A stretch of DNA of 64,000 nucleotides from Azospirillum thermophilum (GTDB lineage: Bacteria > Pseudomonadota > Alphaproteobacteria > Azospirillales > Azospirillaceae): positions 547,001 through 611,000 of the forward strand of contig NZ_CP029352.1 of the NCBI RefSeq assembly GCF_003130795.1, given 5' to 3'. Shown here one piece after another: positions 49,621-57,921 of this stretch. How positions within the stretch are numbered: position 1 is the first letter of the stretch; the number at the start of each line of letters is the position of its first letter. A program made the translations under genes and the position numbers. Below the pieces are notes generated by a model that worked only from the letters and a program-made list of their open reading frames with translations, did not search any database and was not told where the DNA came from.

Positions 49621-49637
49621 ATGTCCATAATGGACAT
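49621..49637. promoter_or_regulatory. Toxin-antitoxin operator palindrome
   Basis: ATGTCCAT-A-ATGGACAT is a perfect 8-bp inverted repeat with a 1-bp centre, 22 bp upstream of the antitoxin start. Phd/YefM-type operators are of this kind. The partial sequence TCCAT/ATGGA also occurs in the palindrome at 51549-51565. Confidence 0.7.
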
Positions 49638-49775
49638 TGTCGCGCCCGGCATCAAGCGGCGGGCTTGCTGCGCTGGTGTCGGACGAGTGCGAACGGGAGG
49701 AGGCGGGACCATTCTTCCGGCCGGCCTCCGACGCGCGGCTTCCCGCGCGCCGGGGCGCGGTCCGACCGCCGCGGC

Positions 49776-51431
49776 TCAGTCGCTCTGCTGCATCATGATG
49801 GCGTCGGACTCGCGGCCGCGGAAGTGGATGTTGCCGTCGGCGTCGAGGAAGGCCCAGTCGCCGGTCAGGTAATAGCGGCGGCCGTGGCGGAAGCGGCGGG
49901 CGGTGCGCTCGGGGTCGTTGGAATAGGCCTCGAACCAGAAGAGCGGCGAGTGGTCGACGTCGATGGCGATCTCGCCGGCGCCGCCGACCGGCGCCTCCCG
50001 GCCGTCCTGGTCGAGGATCACCACGCGGAATCCCGGCATGGGCCGGCCGAGCGAGCCGTCGCCCGGCTCCTTTCCGCCGTCCGGGTCGTAGCGGTTCATC
50101 ATGAAGATGCCGGTCTCGCGCTGGCCGTACTGGTCGAGCAGCGGGACCCTCACCACGCGGTTGGCCCAGCCGATCAGCTCCGGCGGCAGCGGCTCGCCCA
50201 CCACCGACAGGATGCGCAGGGCGAGCTGGCGCGGGCCGCCTTCCGGGTCGGCGCTGTGCCAGGCGCGGATCTGCGAAGGGGCGGCGGTCAGGTTGGTGAC
50301 TCCGAACTTGGTCAGCACCCGGTAGCCCTGCCGCACGTCGTAGGGGCCGTCGCAGAAGATGGTGGTGCGGCCGAGCAGCAGGGGCCCGACCAGCCCGTAA
50401 TAGGCGCCGTAGGCCCAGCCCGGGTCGGCCATGTTCCAGTAGATGTCGTCGTCGCGCAGGTCGAGGCCGATGCGCATGTACTGCTCGATCCCCGACAGCG
50501 CCTTCACCGGCAGGCAGACGCCCAGCGGCTTCGGCTCCGATTCCGAGGTGTACATCAGGGCGAAGGGGTCGCGGTCGGCATAGCGGGCGACCTCCTCCAG
50601 CGGCGACGCCTCGTGCAGGGCCGACCAGAAGGGCACCGCGTCGGCGCCCGGCCCGAAGGCCTCGTCGCCCTCCACCGTCACCACCGGCCGGGCGTTGTCG
50701 CGCGGCACCTTGCGGCGCAGGAAGCCGTTGGTGACGATGGCGCGGGCATCGCTGTCGGCCAGCCGGTAGGACACGGCGGCCGGTGTGTAGGTGGTGAAGA
50801 GCGGCATGTAGACCCCGCCCAGCCGCCAGATCGCCAGCGCCGCGATCAGCAGCTCCGGCCCCTTGGGCAGCAGCACCGCCACCCTGTCGCCGTGGCCGAC
50901 GCCCAGCCGCCGCAGCACGGCGGCGAAGCGCGCGGAATCATGCTCCAGCCGGGCGAAGCTCAGCTCCGTCGTCTGGCCGGCGACGCTCTCGTGCAGCAGG
51001 GCGGCGCGCGCGCCGTCGGCGCGGGCATGGCGGTCGCACAGCAGGTCGGCGAGCGGGATGGCGTCGCCCTGGTATTCCGGGCGCAGGAAGGCGGTCGGGC
51101 GCACCGCGGCGGCGCCGGACAGGCTCTCCGCCGGCCCGTCGATTCCGTGGCGGGCGGCGGCGATGCGGCCGAGCAGGTCGAGCTCCGGTCCCAGATGGTA
51201 GCGGCGGCTGCGCGGATCCTGGTCGACGAAGCGCTCCCGCGCCAGCGCGGTCAGCAGCCGGTGGGCCGTCGCCTTCGACAGGCCGGTGTCGGTCATCAGG
51301 TCGGCCAGCCGCGCCCCCTCCGCCCCATAGGCCGCGACGGCACGCAGCAGGGCCAGCGCCCGCTCCAGGCTCTGCGTGCCGCCGGGGGAGGAGGCGCTCT
51401 CGCGATAGGCGGTGTCGGTGTCGCTCGTCAT
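49776..51431 (-). CDS. IclR-type HTH fused to a lid-less acyl-CoA synthetase-like domain
   Basis: 551-aa chimera, probably a ligand-sensing regulator. Residues 17-95 are an IclR winged helix (TQSLERALALLRAVAAYGAE, DTGLSKATAHRLLTALARER, RYHLGPELDLLG). Residues 110-551 are an AMP-forming synthetase N-domain (GDRVAVLLPKGPELLIAALA, WNMADPGWAYGAYYGLVGPL, GRPMPGFRVVILD, YYLTGDWAFLDADGNIHFRG). The P-loop is degraded to TSESEPKPLG in place of TSGTTGxPKG, the YGQTE motif is YGQRETG, and the protein stops right after the hinge (GRESDAIMMQQSD). The mobile C-terminal domain with the catalytic lysine is thus missing, and no other frame downstream encodes it. It is divergent from the liv/acyl-CoA synthetase operon. 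I chose the ATG at 51431 because the HTH begins shortly after. Confidence 0.85.
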   Translation of the reverse strand: MTSDTDTAYRESASSPGGTQSLERALALLRAVAAYGAEGARLADLMTDTGLSKATAHRLLTALARERFVDQDPRSRRYHLGPELDLLGRIAAARHGIDGPAESLSGAAAVRPTAFLRPEYQGDAIPLADLLCDRHARADGARAALLHESVAGQTTELSFARLEHDSARFAAVLRRLGVGHGDRVAVLLPKGPELLIAALAIWRLGGVYMPLFTTYTPAAVSYRLADSDARAIVTNGFLRRKVPRDNARPVVTVEGDEAFGPGADAVPFWSALHEASPLEEVARYADRDPFALMYTSESEPKPLGVCLPVKALSGIEQYMRIGLDLRDDDIYWNMADPGWAYGAYYGLVGPLLLGRTTIFCDGPYDVRQGYRVLTKFGVTNLTAAPSQIRAWHSADPEGGPRQLALRILSVVGEPLPPELIGWANRVVRVPLLDQYGQRETGIFMMNRYDPDGGKEPGDGSLGRPMPGFRVVILDQDGREAPVGGAGEIAIDVDHSPLFWFEAYSNDPERTARRFRHGRRYYLTGDWAFLDADGNIHFRGRESDAIMMQQSD

Positions 51432-51440
51432 CGTCTCATA

Positions 51441-51449
51441 ATATGGACC
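51441..51449. promoter_or_regulatory. Half-site ATATGGACC near the IclR-fusion start
   Basis: Same nine bases in the same orientation as the right arm of the palindrome at 51549-51565. The left arm (GTCTCAT, 51433-51439) matches GGTCCAT at four of seven positions. It lies 10 bp upstream of the regulator ATG, fitting autorepression. Confidence 0.5.
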
Positions 51450-51498
51450 TTGCGACCGCTTGTCGCCGGAAAAAACATGCAAGGACGGAATGTCAGTG

Positions 51499-51526
51499 TT
51501 GATAACAGAGCGATATACGGTATATA
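51499..51526 (+). promoter_or_regulatory. Candidate promoter of the liv/acyl-CoA synthetase operon
   Basis: TTGATA (51499-51504), 16 bp, TATATA (51521-51526). A perfect palindrome ATATAC-G-GTATAT (51513-51525) overlaps the -10. Predicted start is near 51534, about 90 nt before livG. Confidence 0.6.
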
Positions 51527-51548
51527 GTGGCCGCGTTGCTCAGAGGAC

Positions 51549-51565
51549 GGTCCATCATATGGACC
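51549..51565. promoter_or_regulatory. Palindromic operator candidate GGTCCAT-CAT-ATGGACC
   Basis: A perfect 7-bp inverted repeat about 15-30 bp downstream of the predicted operon start. A protein bound here would block transcription. The divergent IclR fusion is the obvious candidate. Confidence 0.65.
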
Positions 51566-51626
51566 AGTTCGGCCGACAAACGATCGGCCCAACAAAAAAG
51601 CAGAGCCACCAGCAACGGAGGAGGAA

Positions 51627-52505
51627 ATGTCAGGCGCGCCCGTCGCATCGCCACGAGGTTACGCCCAACCGGCCGACGCCGCCCAACCGGAGGTCATCTT
51701 CGAAGCCCGCGGCGTCTCACTGCGCTTTGGCGGCGTGCAGGCCCTGACCGACGTCAGCTTCGGGATCCGCAAGGGAGAGCTGTTCTCCATCATCGGACCG
51801 AACGGCGCCGGCAAGACCTCGATGGTCAACTGCATCTCCGGCCGTTACCGTCCCACCGACGGCAAGGTCTATTTCAAGGGCCGCGACGTCACCGGCATGA
51901 CGCCCAACCACCGGGCGTCGCTGGGCATCGGCCGCACCTTCCAGAATCTGGCTCTGTTCGGCCACATGACGGTGCTCGACAACATCATGGTCGGGCGCCA
52001 TCACCTGCTGAAGAACAACTTCCTCACCGGCTCGCTCTACTGGCTGACCGGCGCGCGCAAGGAAGAGCTGGCGCACCGCCGCGAGGTCGAGGAGATCATA
52101 GACTTCCTCGAAATCCAGCATGTCCGCAAGGCGACCGCCGGCACCCTCTCCTACGGCCTGCGCAAGCGCGTGGAACTCGCCCGCGCCATCGCGCTGAAGC
52201 CCGACCTGATCCTCCTGGACGAGCCGATGGCCGGCATGAACCTGGAGGAGAAGGAGGACATGGCCCGCTACATCGTCGACCTGAACGAGGAGTGGGGCAT
52301 GACCGTCGTGATGATCGAGCACGACATGGGCGTCGTCATGGACATCTCGCACCGCGTCATGGTGCTGGAGTTCGGCAAGAAGATCGCCGAGGGCGCGCCG
52401 GAAGAGGTGCTGGCCGATCCGCGGGTCCGCCGCGCCTATCTGGGCGAGGACGACGAGGAAGACACCACCCCCGTCCAACCCGCCCCCCGCCAGGAGGTCG
52501 CGTGA
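51627..52505 (+). CDS. livG: Liv-type ABC transporter ATP-binding protein LivG
   Basis: 292-aa ABC ATPase of the hydrophobic/branched-chain amino acid family. Walker A IIGPNGAGKTSMVNCISG (near residue 56), LivG-specific GIGRTFQNLALFGHMTVLDN, signature TLSYGLRKRVELARAIALKP, Walker B LILLDEPMAGMNLEEKEDMA and MIEHDMGVVMDISHRV. An N-terminal extension of about 20 residues precedes the domain. It is first in the operon and overlaps the next start by one base (TGATG). The transport substrate is more likely an organic acid than an amino acid, given the neighbours. Confidence 0.93.
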   Translation: MSGAPVASPRGYAQPADAAQPEVIFEARGVSLRFGGVQALTDVSFGIRKGELFSIIGPNGAGKTSMVNCISGRYRPTDGKVYFKGRDVTGMTPNHRASLGIGRTFQNLALFGHMTVLDNIMVGRHHLLKNNFLTGSLYWLTGARKEELAHRREVEEIIDFLEIQHVRKATAGTLSYGLRKRVELARAIALKPDLILLDEPMAGMNLEEKEDMARYIVDLNEEWGMTVVMIEHDMGVVMDISHRVMVLEFGKKIAEGAPEEVLADPRVRRAYLGEDDEEDTTPVQPAPRQEVA

Positions 52506-54448
52506 TGGCTTCCGCATCCAACCTGCCCGACCTGTCCGTCCACGACACGCTGCCCAAGCTGCTGTCGCTGCACGCCAGGCAGCACCCCAACGACGTCGCG
52601 CTGCGCGAGAAGGACTTCGGCATCTGGAAGCCGCTGACCTGGGCGCAGTATCACGCCCGCGTCCGCGCCTTCGCGCTCGGCCTCCTGAAGATGGGGGTGG
52701 TGCGCGGCGAGGTGGTCGGCCTGCTCGGCGACAACCGCCCGGACTGGGTGGGCGGCGAGGTCGCCTCCCATGCCATCGGCGCCATGAGCCTCGGCATCTA
52801 CCGCGACGCTCTGGACGAGGAGGTCGCCTACCTCATCACCTACGCCGACGTGAAGGTCGTCTTCGCCGAGGACGAGGAGCAGGTGGACAAGCTGCTGAAC
52901 CTGGGCGAGCGCCTGCCCACGCTGCAGCACATCATCTATTCCGACCCGCGCGGCATGCGCAAATACCACGACCCGCGCCTGATGCCGGTCACCGACCTGA
53001 TCGCGCTGGGCGAGGAGCTGCACGCCGCCCAGCCGGACCTCTACGAGGATCTGGTCGGCCAGACCCGCGGCGAGGACGTGGCGGTGCTCTGCACCACCTC
53101 GGGCACCACCTCCAACCCGAAGATGGCGATGCTGCCGGCCGGGCGCCTGCTGCGCCATTGCGCCAGCTACCTGTCGGTCGATCCCAAGGGGCCGGAGGAC
53201 GAGTATGTCTCGGTCCTGCCGCTGTCCTGGATCATGGAGCAGGTCTATGCGGTCGGCATGGCGATGCTCTCGCGCATGCGCGTGAACTTCGTCGAGGAAG
53301 CCGAGACGATGATGCACGACTTCCGCGAGATCGGGCCCAGCTTCGTGCTGTTCGCCCCGCGCCTGTGGGAGGCCATCGCCGCCGACGTGCGCGCCCGCAT
53401 CATGGACGCCTCGCCCTTCAAGCAGAAGATGTTCGACCTCGGCATGAAGCTGGGGCTGGAGGCTCTGGCGCAGGGCCGGCGATCCTGGGTGGCCGACCAG
53501 ATCCTGTTCCGCCCGCTGCGCGACCGGCTGGGCTTCACCAACCTGAGGTCGGCGGCGACCGGCGGTGCCGCCCTCGGTCCCGACACCTTCAAGTTCTTCC
53601 AGGCGCTCGGCGTTCCGCTGCGCCAGATCTACGGCCAGACCGAGACGATGGGCGCCTACACCGTCCATCGCGGCGACGACGTCGACTTCGACACGGTCGG
53701 CGTGCCGTTCGACGGCGGCATCGAGGTGAAGGTGATCGACCCCGACCACAACGGCGTCGGCGAGATCGTCACCCGCCACCCCAACATGTTCGCCGGCTAT
53801 TACCGGAACGAGAAGGCCACCGTCGCCGACATGCGCGACGGCTGGATGCACACCGGCGATGCCGGCTTCTTCGACAAGAAGGGCCATCTGGTCATCATCG
53901 ACCGCATCAAGGACATCGCCACCACCGCCAACGGCGACCGCTTCAGCCCGCAGTACATCGAGAACAAGCTGAAGTTCAGCCCCTATGTCGCCGAGGCGGT
54001 GATCCTGGGCGACAAGCGGCCCTACCTGTCGGCCATCGTCTGCATCCGCTTCTCCATCGTGTCGAAGTGGGCGGAGAAGAACCGCATCGCCTTCACCACC
54101 TATTCCGACCTGTCCTCCAAGCCCGAGGTCTACGAACTGCTGCGGGCGGAGGTGGAGAAGGTCAACGCGACGCTGCCGGAATACCAGCGCATCTCGAAGT
54201 TCCTGCTGCTCTACAAGGAGCTGGACGCCGACGACGGCGAGCTGACCCGCACCCGCAAGGTGCGCCGCGGCGTCATCTCCGAGAAGTACGGCACCATCAT
54301 CGACGCGATCTACGACGACAAGCCGAAGATCGACGTCGACACCACCATCACCTTCCAGGACGGCACCAAGCAGCGCATCCGCACGACGCTGACCGTGATC
54401 GACCTGCTGCCGACCAAGGCCGCGACGGCCGAGCCGGTCGCCGCGTGA
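52505..54448 (+). CDS. Long-type AMP-forming acyl-CoA synthetase
   Basis: 647-aa synthetase of the FAA1/long-chain type. The P-loop is VLCTTSGTTSNPKMAMLPAG (near residue 200). Other motifs are IYGQTETMGAYTVH, GWMHTGDAGFFDKKGHLVII, and DRIKDIATTANGDRFSPQYI. A C-terminal domain follows, with LTRTRKVRRGVISEKY supplying the lysine region. It likely activates the acid imported by the transporter, since it is placed between livG and livH. The chain length or aromatic nature of the substrate cannot be read from the sequence. Confidence 0.88.
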   Translation: MASASNLPDLSVHDTLPKLLSLHARQHPNDVALREKDFGIWKPLTWAQYHARVRAFALGLLKMGVVRGEVVGLLGDNRPDWVGGEVASHAIGAMSLGIYRDALDEEVAYLITYADVKVVFAEDEEQVDKLLNLGERLPTLQHIIYSDPRGMRKYHDPRLMPVTDLIALGEELHAAQPDLYEDLVGQTRGEDVAVLCTTSGTTSNPKMAMLPAGRLLRHCASYLSVDPKGPEDEYVSVLPLSWIMEQVYAVGMAMLSRMRVNFVEEAETMMHDFREIGPSFVLFAPRLWEAIAADVRARIMDASPFKQKMFDLGMKLGLEALAQGRRSWVADQILFRPLRDRLGFTNLRSAATGGAALGPDTFKFFQALGVPLRQIYGQTETMGAYTVHRGDDVDFDTVGVPFDGGIEVKVIDPDHNGVGEIVTRHPNMFAGYYRNEKATVADMRDGWMHTGDAGFFDKKGHLVIIDRIKDIATTANGDRFSPQYIENKLKFSPYVAEAVILGDKRPYLSAIVCIRFSIVSKWAEKNRIAFTTYSDLSSKPEVYELLRAEVEKVNATLPEYQRISKFLLLYKELDADDGELTRTRKVRRGVISEKYGTIIDAIYDDKPKIDVDTTITFQDGTKQRIRTTLTVIDLLPTKAATAEPVAA

Positions 54449-54550
54449 GGGGGATGCGATGCCTGCACTTGAACGTCCTCTTCCCCTCACCCTGACCCTC
54501 TTCCCGGCGGGGGGAGGGGATACCGCGATCCTGACGGGCGAGGCCACGCC

Positions 54551-55438
54551 ATGACCCTGTTCTTCCAGCTTCTCGTGAACGGACTGATCGTCGGGGCGCT
54601 GTACGGCGTCGTCGCGATGTCCTTCGTCCTGATCTACAAGGCCAGCCGCATCGTGAACTTCGCCCAGGGCGAGTTCCTGCTGATCGGCGCCTGGACCTGC
54701 TGGTGGCTGCTGACCAAGTTCCAGATTCCCTTCTACCTGGGTTTCCCCATCACGCTGGTCTTCATGCTGATCTTCGGCGTGGTGCTGCAGGTGGTGGTGC
54801 TGCGCCCGATGATCGGCGAGCCGATCATCTCCGTCATCATGGTCACGATCGGCCTGTCGATCGTCTTCCAGGCGATGATGAAGTGGATGTTCGGCGTGTT
54901 CGCCAAGCCCTTCCCGCCGATCTTCGCCAGCCCGACCGTCAACGTGCTGGGGCTGGAGGTGCAGACGGTCTACGTCGTCTCGCTGGCGATCTCGATATTG
55001 ATCATGGCGGGCTTCGGCTGGTTCTTCAAATACTCGCGCCTCGGCCTCGCCATGCGGGCGACCGCCTTCGACCAGCAGGTGGCCCAGTCGCTCGGCATCT
55101 CGGTCCGCCAGATGTTCGCCATGAGCTGGGCGATCTCCGCCATGGTCTCCGCGGTGGCGGGCGTGGTGGTCGGCGTGGTCAACGGCGTGTCCTCGGCGCT
55201 CTCCTTCTTCGGCATCAAGGTCTTCCCGGCGGTCATCCTCGGCGGCCTCGACAGCGTCATCGGCGCGGTGCTGGGCGGCCTGATCGTCGGCGTGCTGGAG
55301 AACCTGGCGCACTATGTCGACAGCCAGTGGCTGAACTTCGGCAACATGTACGAGATCGCGCCCTTCTACGTCCTGATCATCATCCTGATGATCAAGCCGT
55401 ACGGCCTGTTCGGCACCAAGGACATCGAGCGCGTGTAA
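54551..55438 (+). CDS. livH: Liv-type ABC transporter permease LivH
   Basis: 295-aa inner-membrane permease with about eight hydrophobic segments. Family blocks: NGLIVGALYGVVAMSFVLIY, IVNFAQGEFLLIGAWTCWW, VLRPMIGEPIISVIMVTIGL and GGLDSVIGAVLGGLIVGVLE. The preceding 102-bp gap contains a C-run/G-run inverted repeat (CCCTCTTCCC with GGGGGGAGGGG, near 54510-54530). It is 13 bp before livM. Confidence 0.93.
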   Translation: MTLFFQLLVNGLIVGALYGVVAMSFVLIYKASRIVNFAQGEFLLIGAWTCWWLLTKFQIPFYLGFPITLVFMLIFGVVLQVVVLRPMIGEPIISVIMVTIGLSIVFQAMMKWMFGVFAKPFPPIFASPTVNVLGLEVQTVYVVSLAISILIMAGFGWFFKYSRLGLAMRATAFDQQVAQSLGISVRQMFAMSWAISAMVSAVAGVVVGVVNGVSSALSFFGIKVFPAVILGGLDSVIGAVLGGLIVGVLENLAHYVDSQWLNFGNMYEIAPFYVLIIILMIKPYGLFGTKDIERV

Positions 55439-55451
55439 GGAGGCCGCACCC

Positions 55452-56524
55452 ATGGCGAACGCAAGCATCATCCCGTGCGGCGACTTCAAGACGAGCTACG
55501 CCGCCGACACCACCGTCTTCCCGACCACCACCAGCCGCAACTTCGCCATCCTCGGCATCATCCTGCTGCTGGCGGCCCCGGCCTTCATGGACCGCTACTG
55601 GCTGAACCTGCTGATCCAGATCGGCTATCTCGGCATCGCGGCGCTGGGCCTGAACATCCTGGTCGGCTTCACCGGCCAGATCTCGATCGGCCATTCCGCC
55701 TTCTTCGGCTTCGGCGCCTTCGCCTCGGCCTGGCTGAACAACAGCCTGGGCATCCCGGTGGTGCTGGCGATCCCGCTGGCCGGCGTGGTGACCACCGTGG
55801 TCGGGCTGATCTTCGGCATGCCGGCCGCCCGGCTGAAGGGCCTCTACCTCGCCATCGCGACGCTGGCGGCGCAGTACATCCTGCAGGACTTCTTCTCGCG
55901 CGCCGACTGGTTCACCGGCGGCACCAACGGCACCATCGCCGAGGCGCTGACCATCTTCGGCTTCGCCTTCGACACGGACGAGCGCTACTTCTACGTGGTG
56001 CTGGTGGCGATGGTGGTGATGTACCTGCTGGCCACCAACCTGATGCGGACCCGCGACGGCCGCGCCCTGGTGGCGGTGCGCGACCACTACCTGTCCGCCG
56101 AGATCATGGGCATCAACCTGACGAAGTACCGGACGATGTCCTTCGGCATCTCCGCCTTCTATGCCGGCATCGGCGGCGCTCTCTACGCCCACTACCTGCA
56201 GTTCGTCTCGGTGGAGGGCTTCACCATCCTCTTCTCGATCCAGTTCCTCGGCATGATCATCATCGGGGGCTGGGGTCGATCATGGGCACGCTGATGGGCA
56301 CCGCCTTCATGGTCCTCCTGCCCGAGGCCATGCAGGCCGCGACCAAGCTGGTCAGCGGCACGTCCATCGATACCGCGCTGAACCTGAAGGAGAACATCGC
56401 CTTCCTGCGCGAGATGTCGATCGGCATCGTCATCATCCTCTTCCTGGTGTTCGAGCCCGACGGGCTGGCCCACCGCTGGAAGCAGATCAAGGCCTACTGG
56501 AAGCTCTACCCGTTCTCGCACTGA
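55452..56524 (+). pseudogene. livM: Liv-type ABC transporter permease LivM, frameshifted near 56270
   Basis: The first frame encodes most of LivM (LLIQIGYLGIAALGLNILVG, FTGQISIGHSAFFGFGAFAS, RDHYLSAEIMGINLTKYRTM, SFGISAFYAGIGGALYAHYL) up to FLGMIIIGG. The rest (SIMGTLMGTAFMVLLPEAMQ, EMSIGIVIILFLVFEPDGLA) lies one frame back. Adding one C in GGGGGCTGGGG gives the conserved GGLGSIMG and a 357-aa protein. All other genes of the operon are intact, so this is more likely a sequencing error than decay. Confidence 0.88.
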
Positions 56525-56570
56525 CGTTCCGAGATCACCCAAAACAGAACGAACTAGGGAGAAACGCACC

Positions 56571-57851
56571 ATGACGCTGAAGACCGCGCTGTTCGCGACG
56601 GCCGCCCTGATCGCCGCCACCGGCGCCGCCTCCGCCCAGTCGATCCCGGTCGGCCATCTCGCCGACCAGTCGGGCGCCACCTCGGACGTGGGCGTGCCCT
56701 ATGCCCAGGGCGTCGCGGACGCGCTGGCCTACATCAACGCCAAGGGCGGCGTGAACGGTACCAAGCTGGCGGTCGACACGGTCGACTACGGCTATCAGGC
56801 GCCGCGCGCCATCAGCCAGTACAAGAAGTGGTCGTCGGGCAGCGACAAGATCGCAGCACTCCAGGGCTGGGGCACCGCCGACACCGAGGCGCTGACCGGC
56901 TTCGTCGGCAAGGACGAGATCCCCGCCTATTCCGGCTCCTACTCCGGGCACCTGACCGACCCGACCGGCAAGGGCACCCACGGCTCCAAGCCGGCCCCCT
57001 ACAACTTCTTCTACGGCCCGTCCTACTCCGACGCGCTGCGCGGCATGCTGATGTGGGCGGCCGAGGACTGGAAGAAGAAGGGCGGCCAGGGCAAGCCGAA
57101 ATACGTCCACATGGGCGCCAACCACCCCTATCCGAACGCCCCGAAGGAGGCCGGCGAGGCACTGGCCAAGGAACTGGGCTTCGACGTGCTGCCGGCCGTG
57201 CAGTTCGCCCTGACCCCCGGCGACTACACCGCCCAGTGCCTGACGCTGAAGGAGGCGGGCGCCAACTACGCCTATCTCGGCAACACCGCCGGCTCCAACA
57301 TCTCGGTGCTGAAGGCCTGCCAGACGGTCGGCGCCAAGGTGCAGTTCATGGGCAACGTCTGGGGCATGGACGAGAACGCGGCGAAGGCCGCCGGCGCCGC
57401 CGCCGACGGCGTCGTCTTCCCGCTGCGCACCGCCGTCACCTGGTCGGGCGAGGCGCAGGGCATGAAGACCATGCAGGAGATCTCGAAGATCTCCGACGCG
57501 GCCGGCACCGCCTACCGCCCGGTGCATTACCTGGCCGGCGTCTGCACCGCCTTCTACATGAAGGAGGCGATGGACTGGGCGGCGAAGAACGGCGGCGTCA
57601 CCGGCCCGGGCATCCGCAAGGGCATGTACCAGAAGAAGGACTGGGTGCCGGCCGGGCTGGAGGGCGTCTGCGTGCCGTCCACCTGGACCGAGACCGACCA
57701 CCGCGGCATGACGGCGGTCAACATCTACCGCGCCTCGGTCAAGGGCGACACCGGCGCCAATGTGGACGAGCTGGTGAAGGCCGGCACGATCAAGCTGGAG
57801 AAGATCGCCACCGTCGACGTCCCGCGCAAGCCGGAATGGCTGGGCTGGTAA
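56571..57851 (+). CDS. livK: Liv-type ABC transporter substrate-binding protein
   Basis: 426-aa periplasmic binding protein. Signal peptide residues 1-23 (cleavage ASA-QS). The mature part has SIPVGHLADQSGATSDVGVP, YAQGVADALAYINAKGGVNG, and VQFALTPGDYTAQCLTLKEA. It belongs to the branch of type I binding proteins often found beside acyl-CoA ligases and aromatic acid genes rather than the classical leucine binders, an inference from neighbours and general pattern. It is preceded by GGGAGAAACGCACC. Confidence 0.9.
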   Translation: MTLKTALFATAALIAATGAASAQSIPVGHLADQSGATSDVGVPYAQGVADALAYINAKGGVNGTKLAVDTVDYGYQAPRAISQYKKWSSGSDKIAALQGWGTADTEALTGFVGKDEIPAYSGSYSGHLTDPTGKGTHGSKPAPYNFFYGPSYSDALRGMLMWAAEDWKKKGGQGKPKYVHMGANHPYPNAPKEAGEALAKELGFDVLPAVQFALTPGDYTAQCLTLKEAGANYAYLGNTAGSNISVLKACQTVGAKVQFMGNVWGMDENAAKAAGAAADGVVFPLRTAVTWSGEAQGMKTMQEISKISDAAGTAYRPVHYLAGVCTAFYMKEAMDWAAKNGGVTGPGIRKGMYQKKDWVPAGLEGVCVPSTWTETDHRGMTAVNIYRASVKGDTGANVDELVKAGTIKLEKIATVDVPRKPEWLGW

Positions 57852-57863
57852 GACCCGCCGACA

Positions 57864-57891
57864 CGCCTCCCCCGTCCCGGCGGGGGAGGCG
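57864..57891 (+). promoter_or_regulatory. Strong intercistronic hairpin after livK
   Basis: CGCCTCCCCC and GGGGGAGGCG form a perfect 10-bp stem around an 8-nt loop, 12 bp after the livK stop. No T-run follows, so it more likely stabilises the livK mRNA end or dampens read-through into livF. Confidence 0.6.
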
Positions 57892-57921
57892 CCTTCCGCA
57901 TCCCTTCGTTTCAGGTGCCGC

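Noticed and set aside
54480..54535. Possible terminator between the acyl-CoA synthetase gene and livH
   Set aside because: C-rich and G-rich runs can pair, but there is no T-run and livH must be expressed with the operon. Mentioned only under livH.
52436..55489. Long open frame (1017 codons) on the minus strand
   Set aside because: Antisense shadow of the acyl-CoA synthetase and livH. It has no recognisable domain and the predicted sequence is rich in His, Asp and Gln repeats of shadow type.
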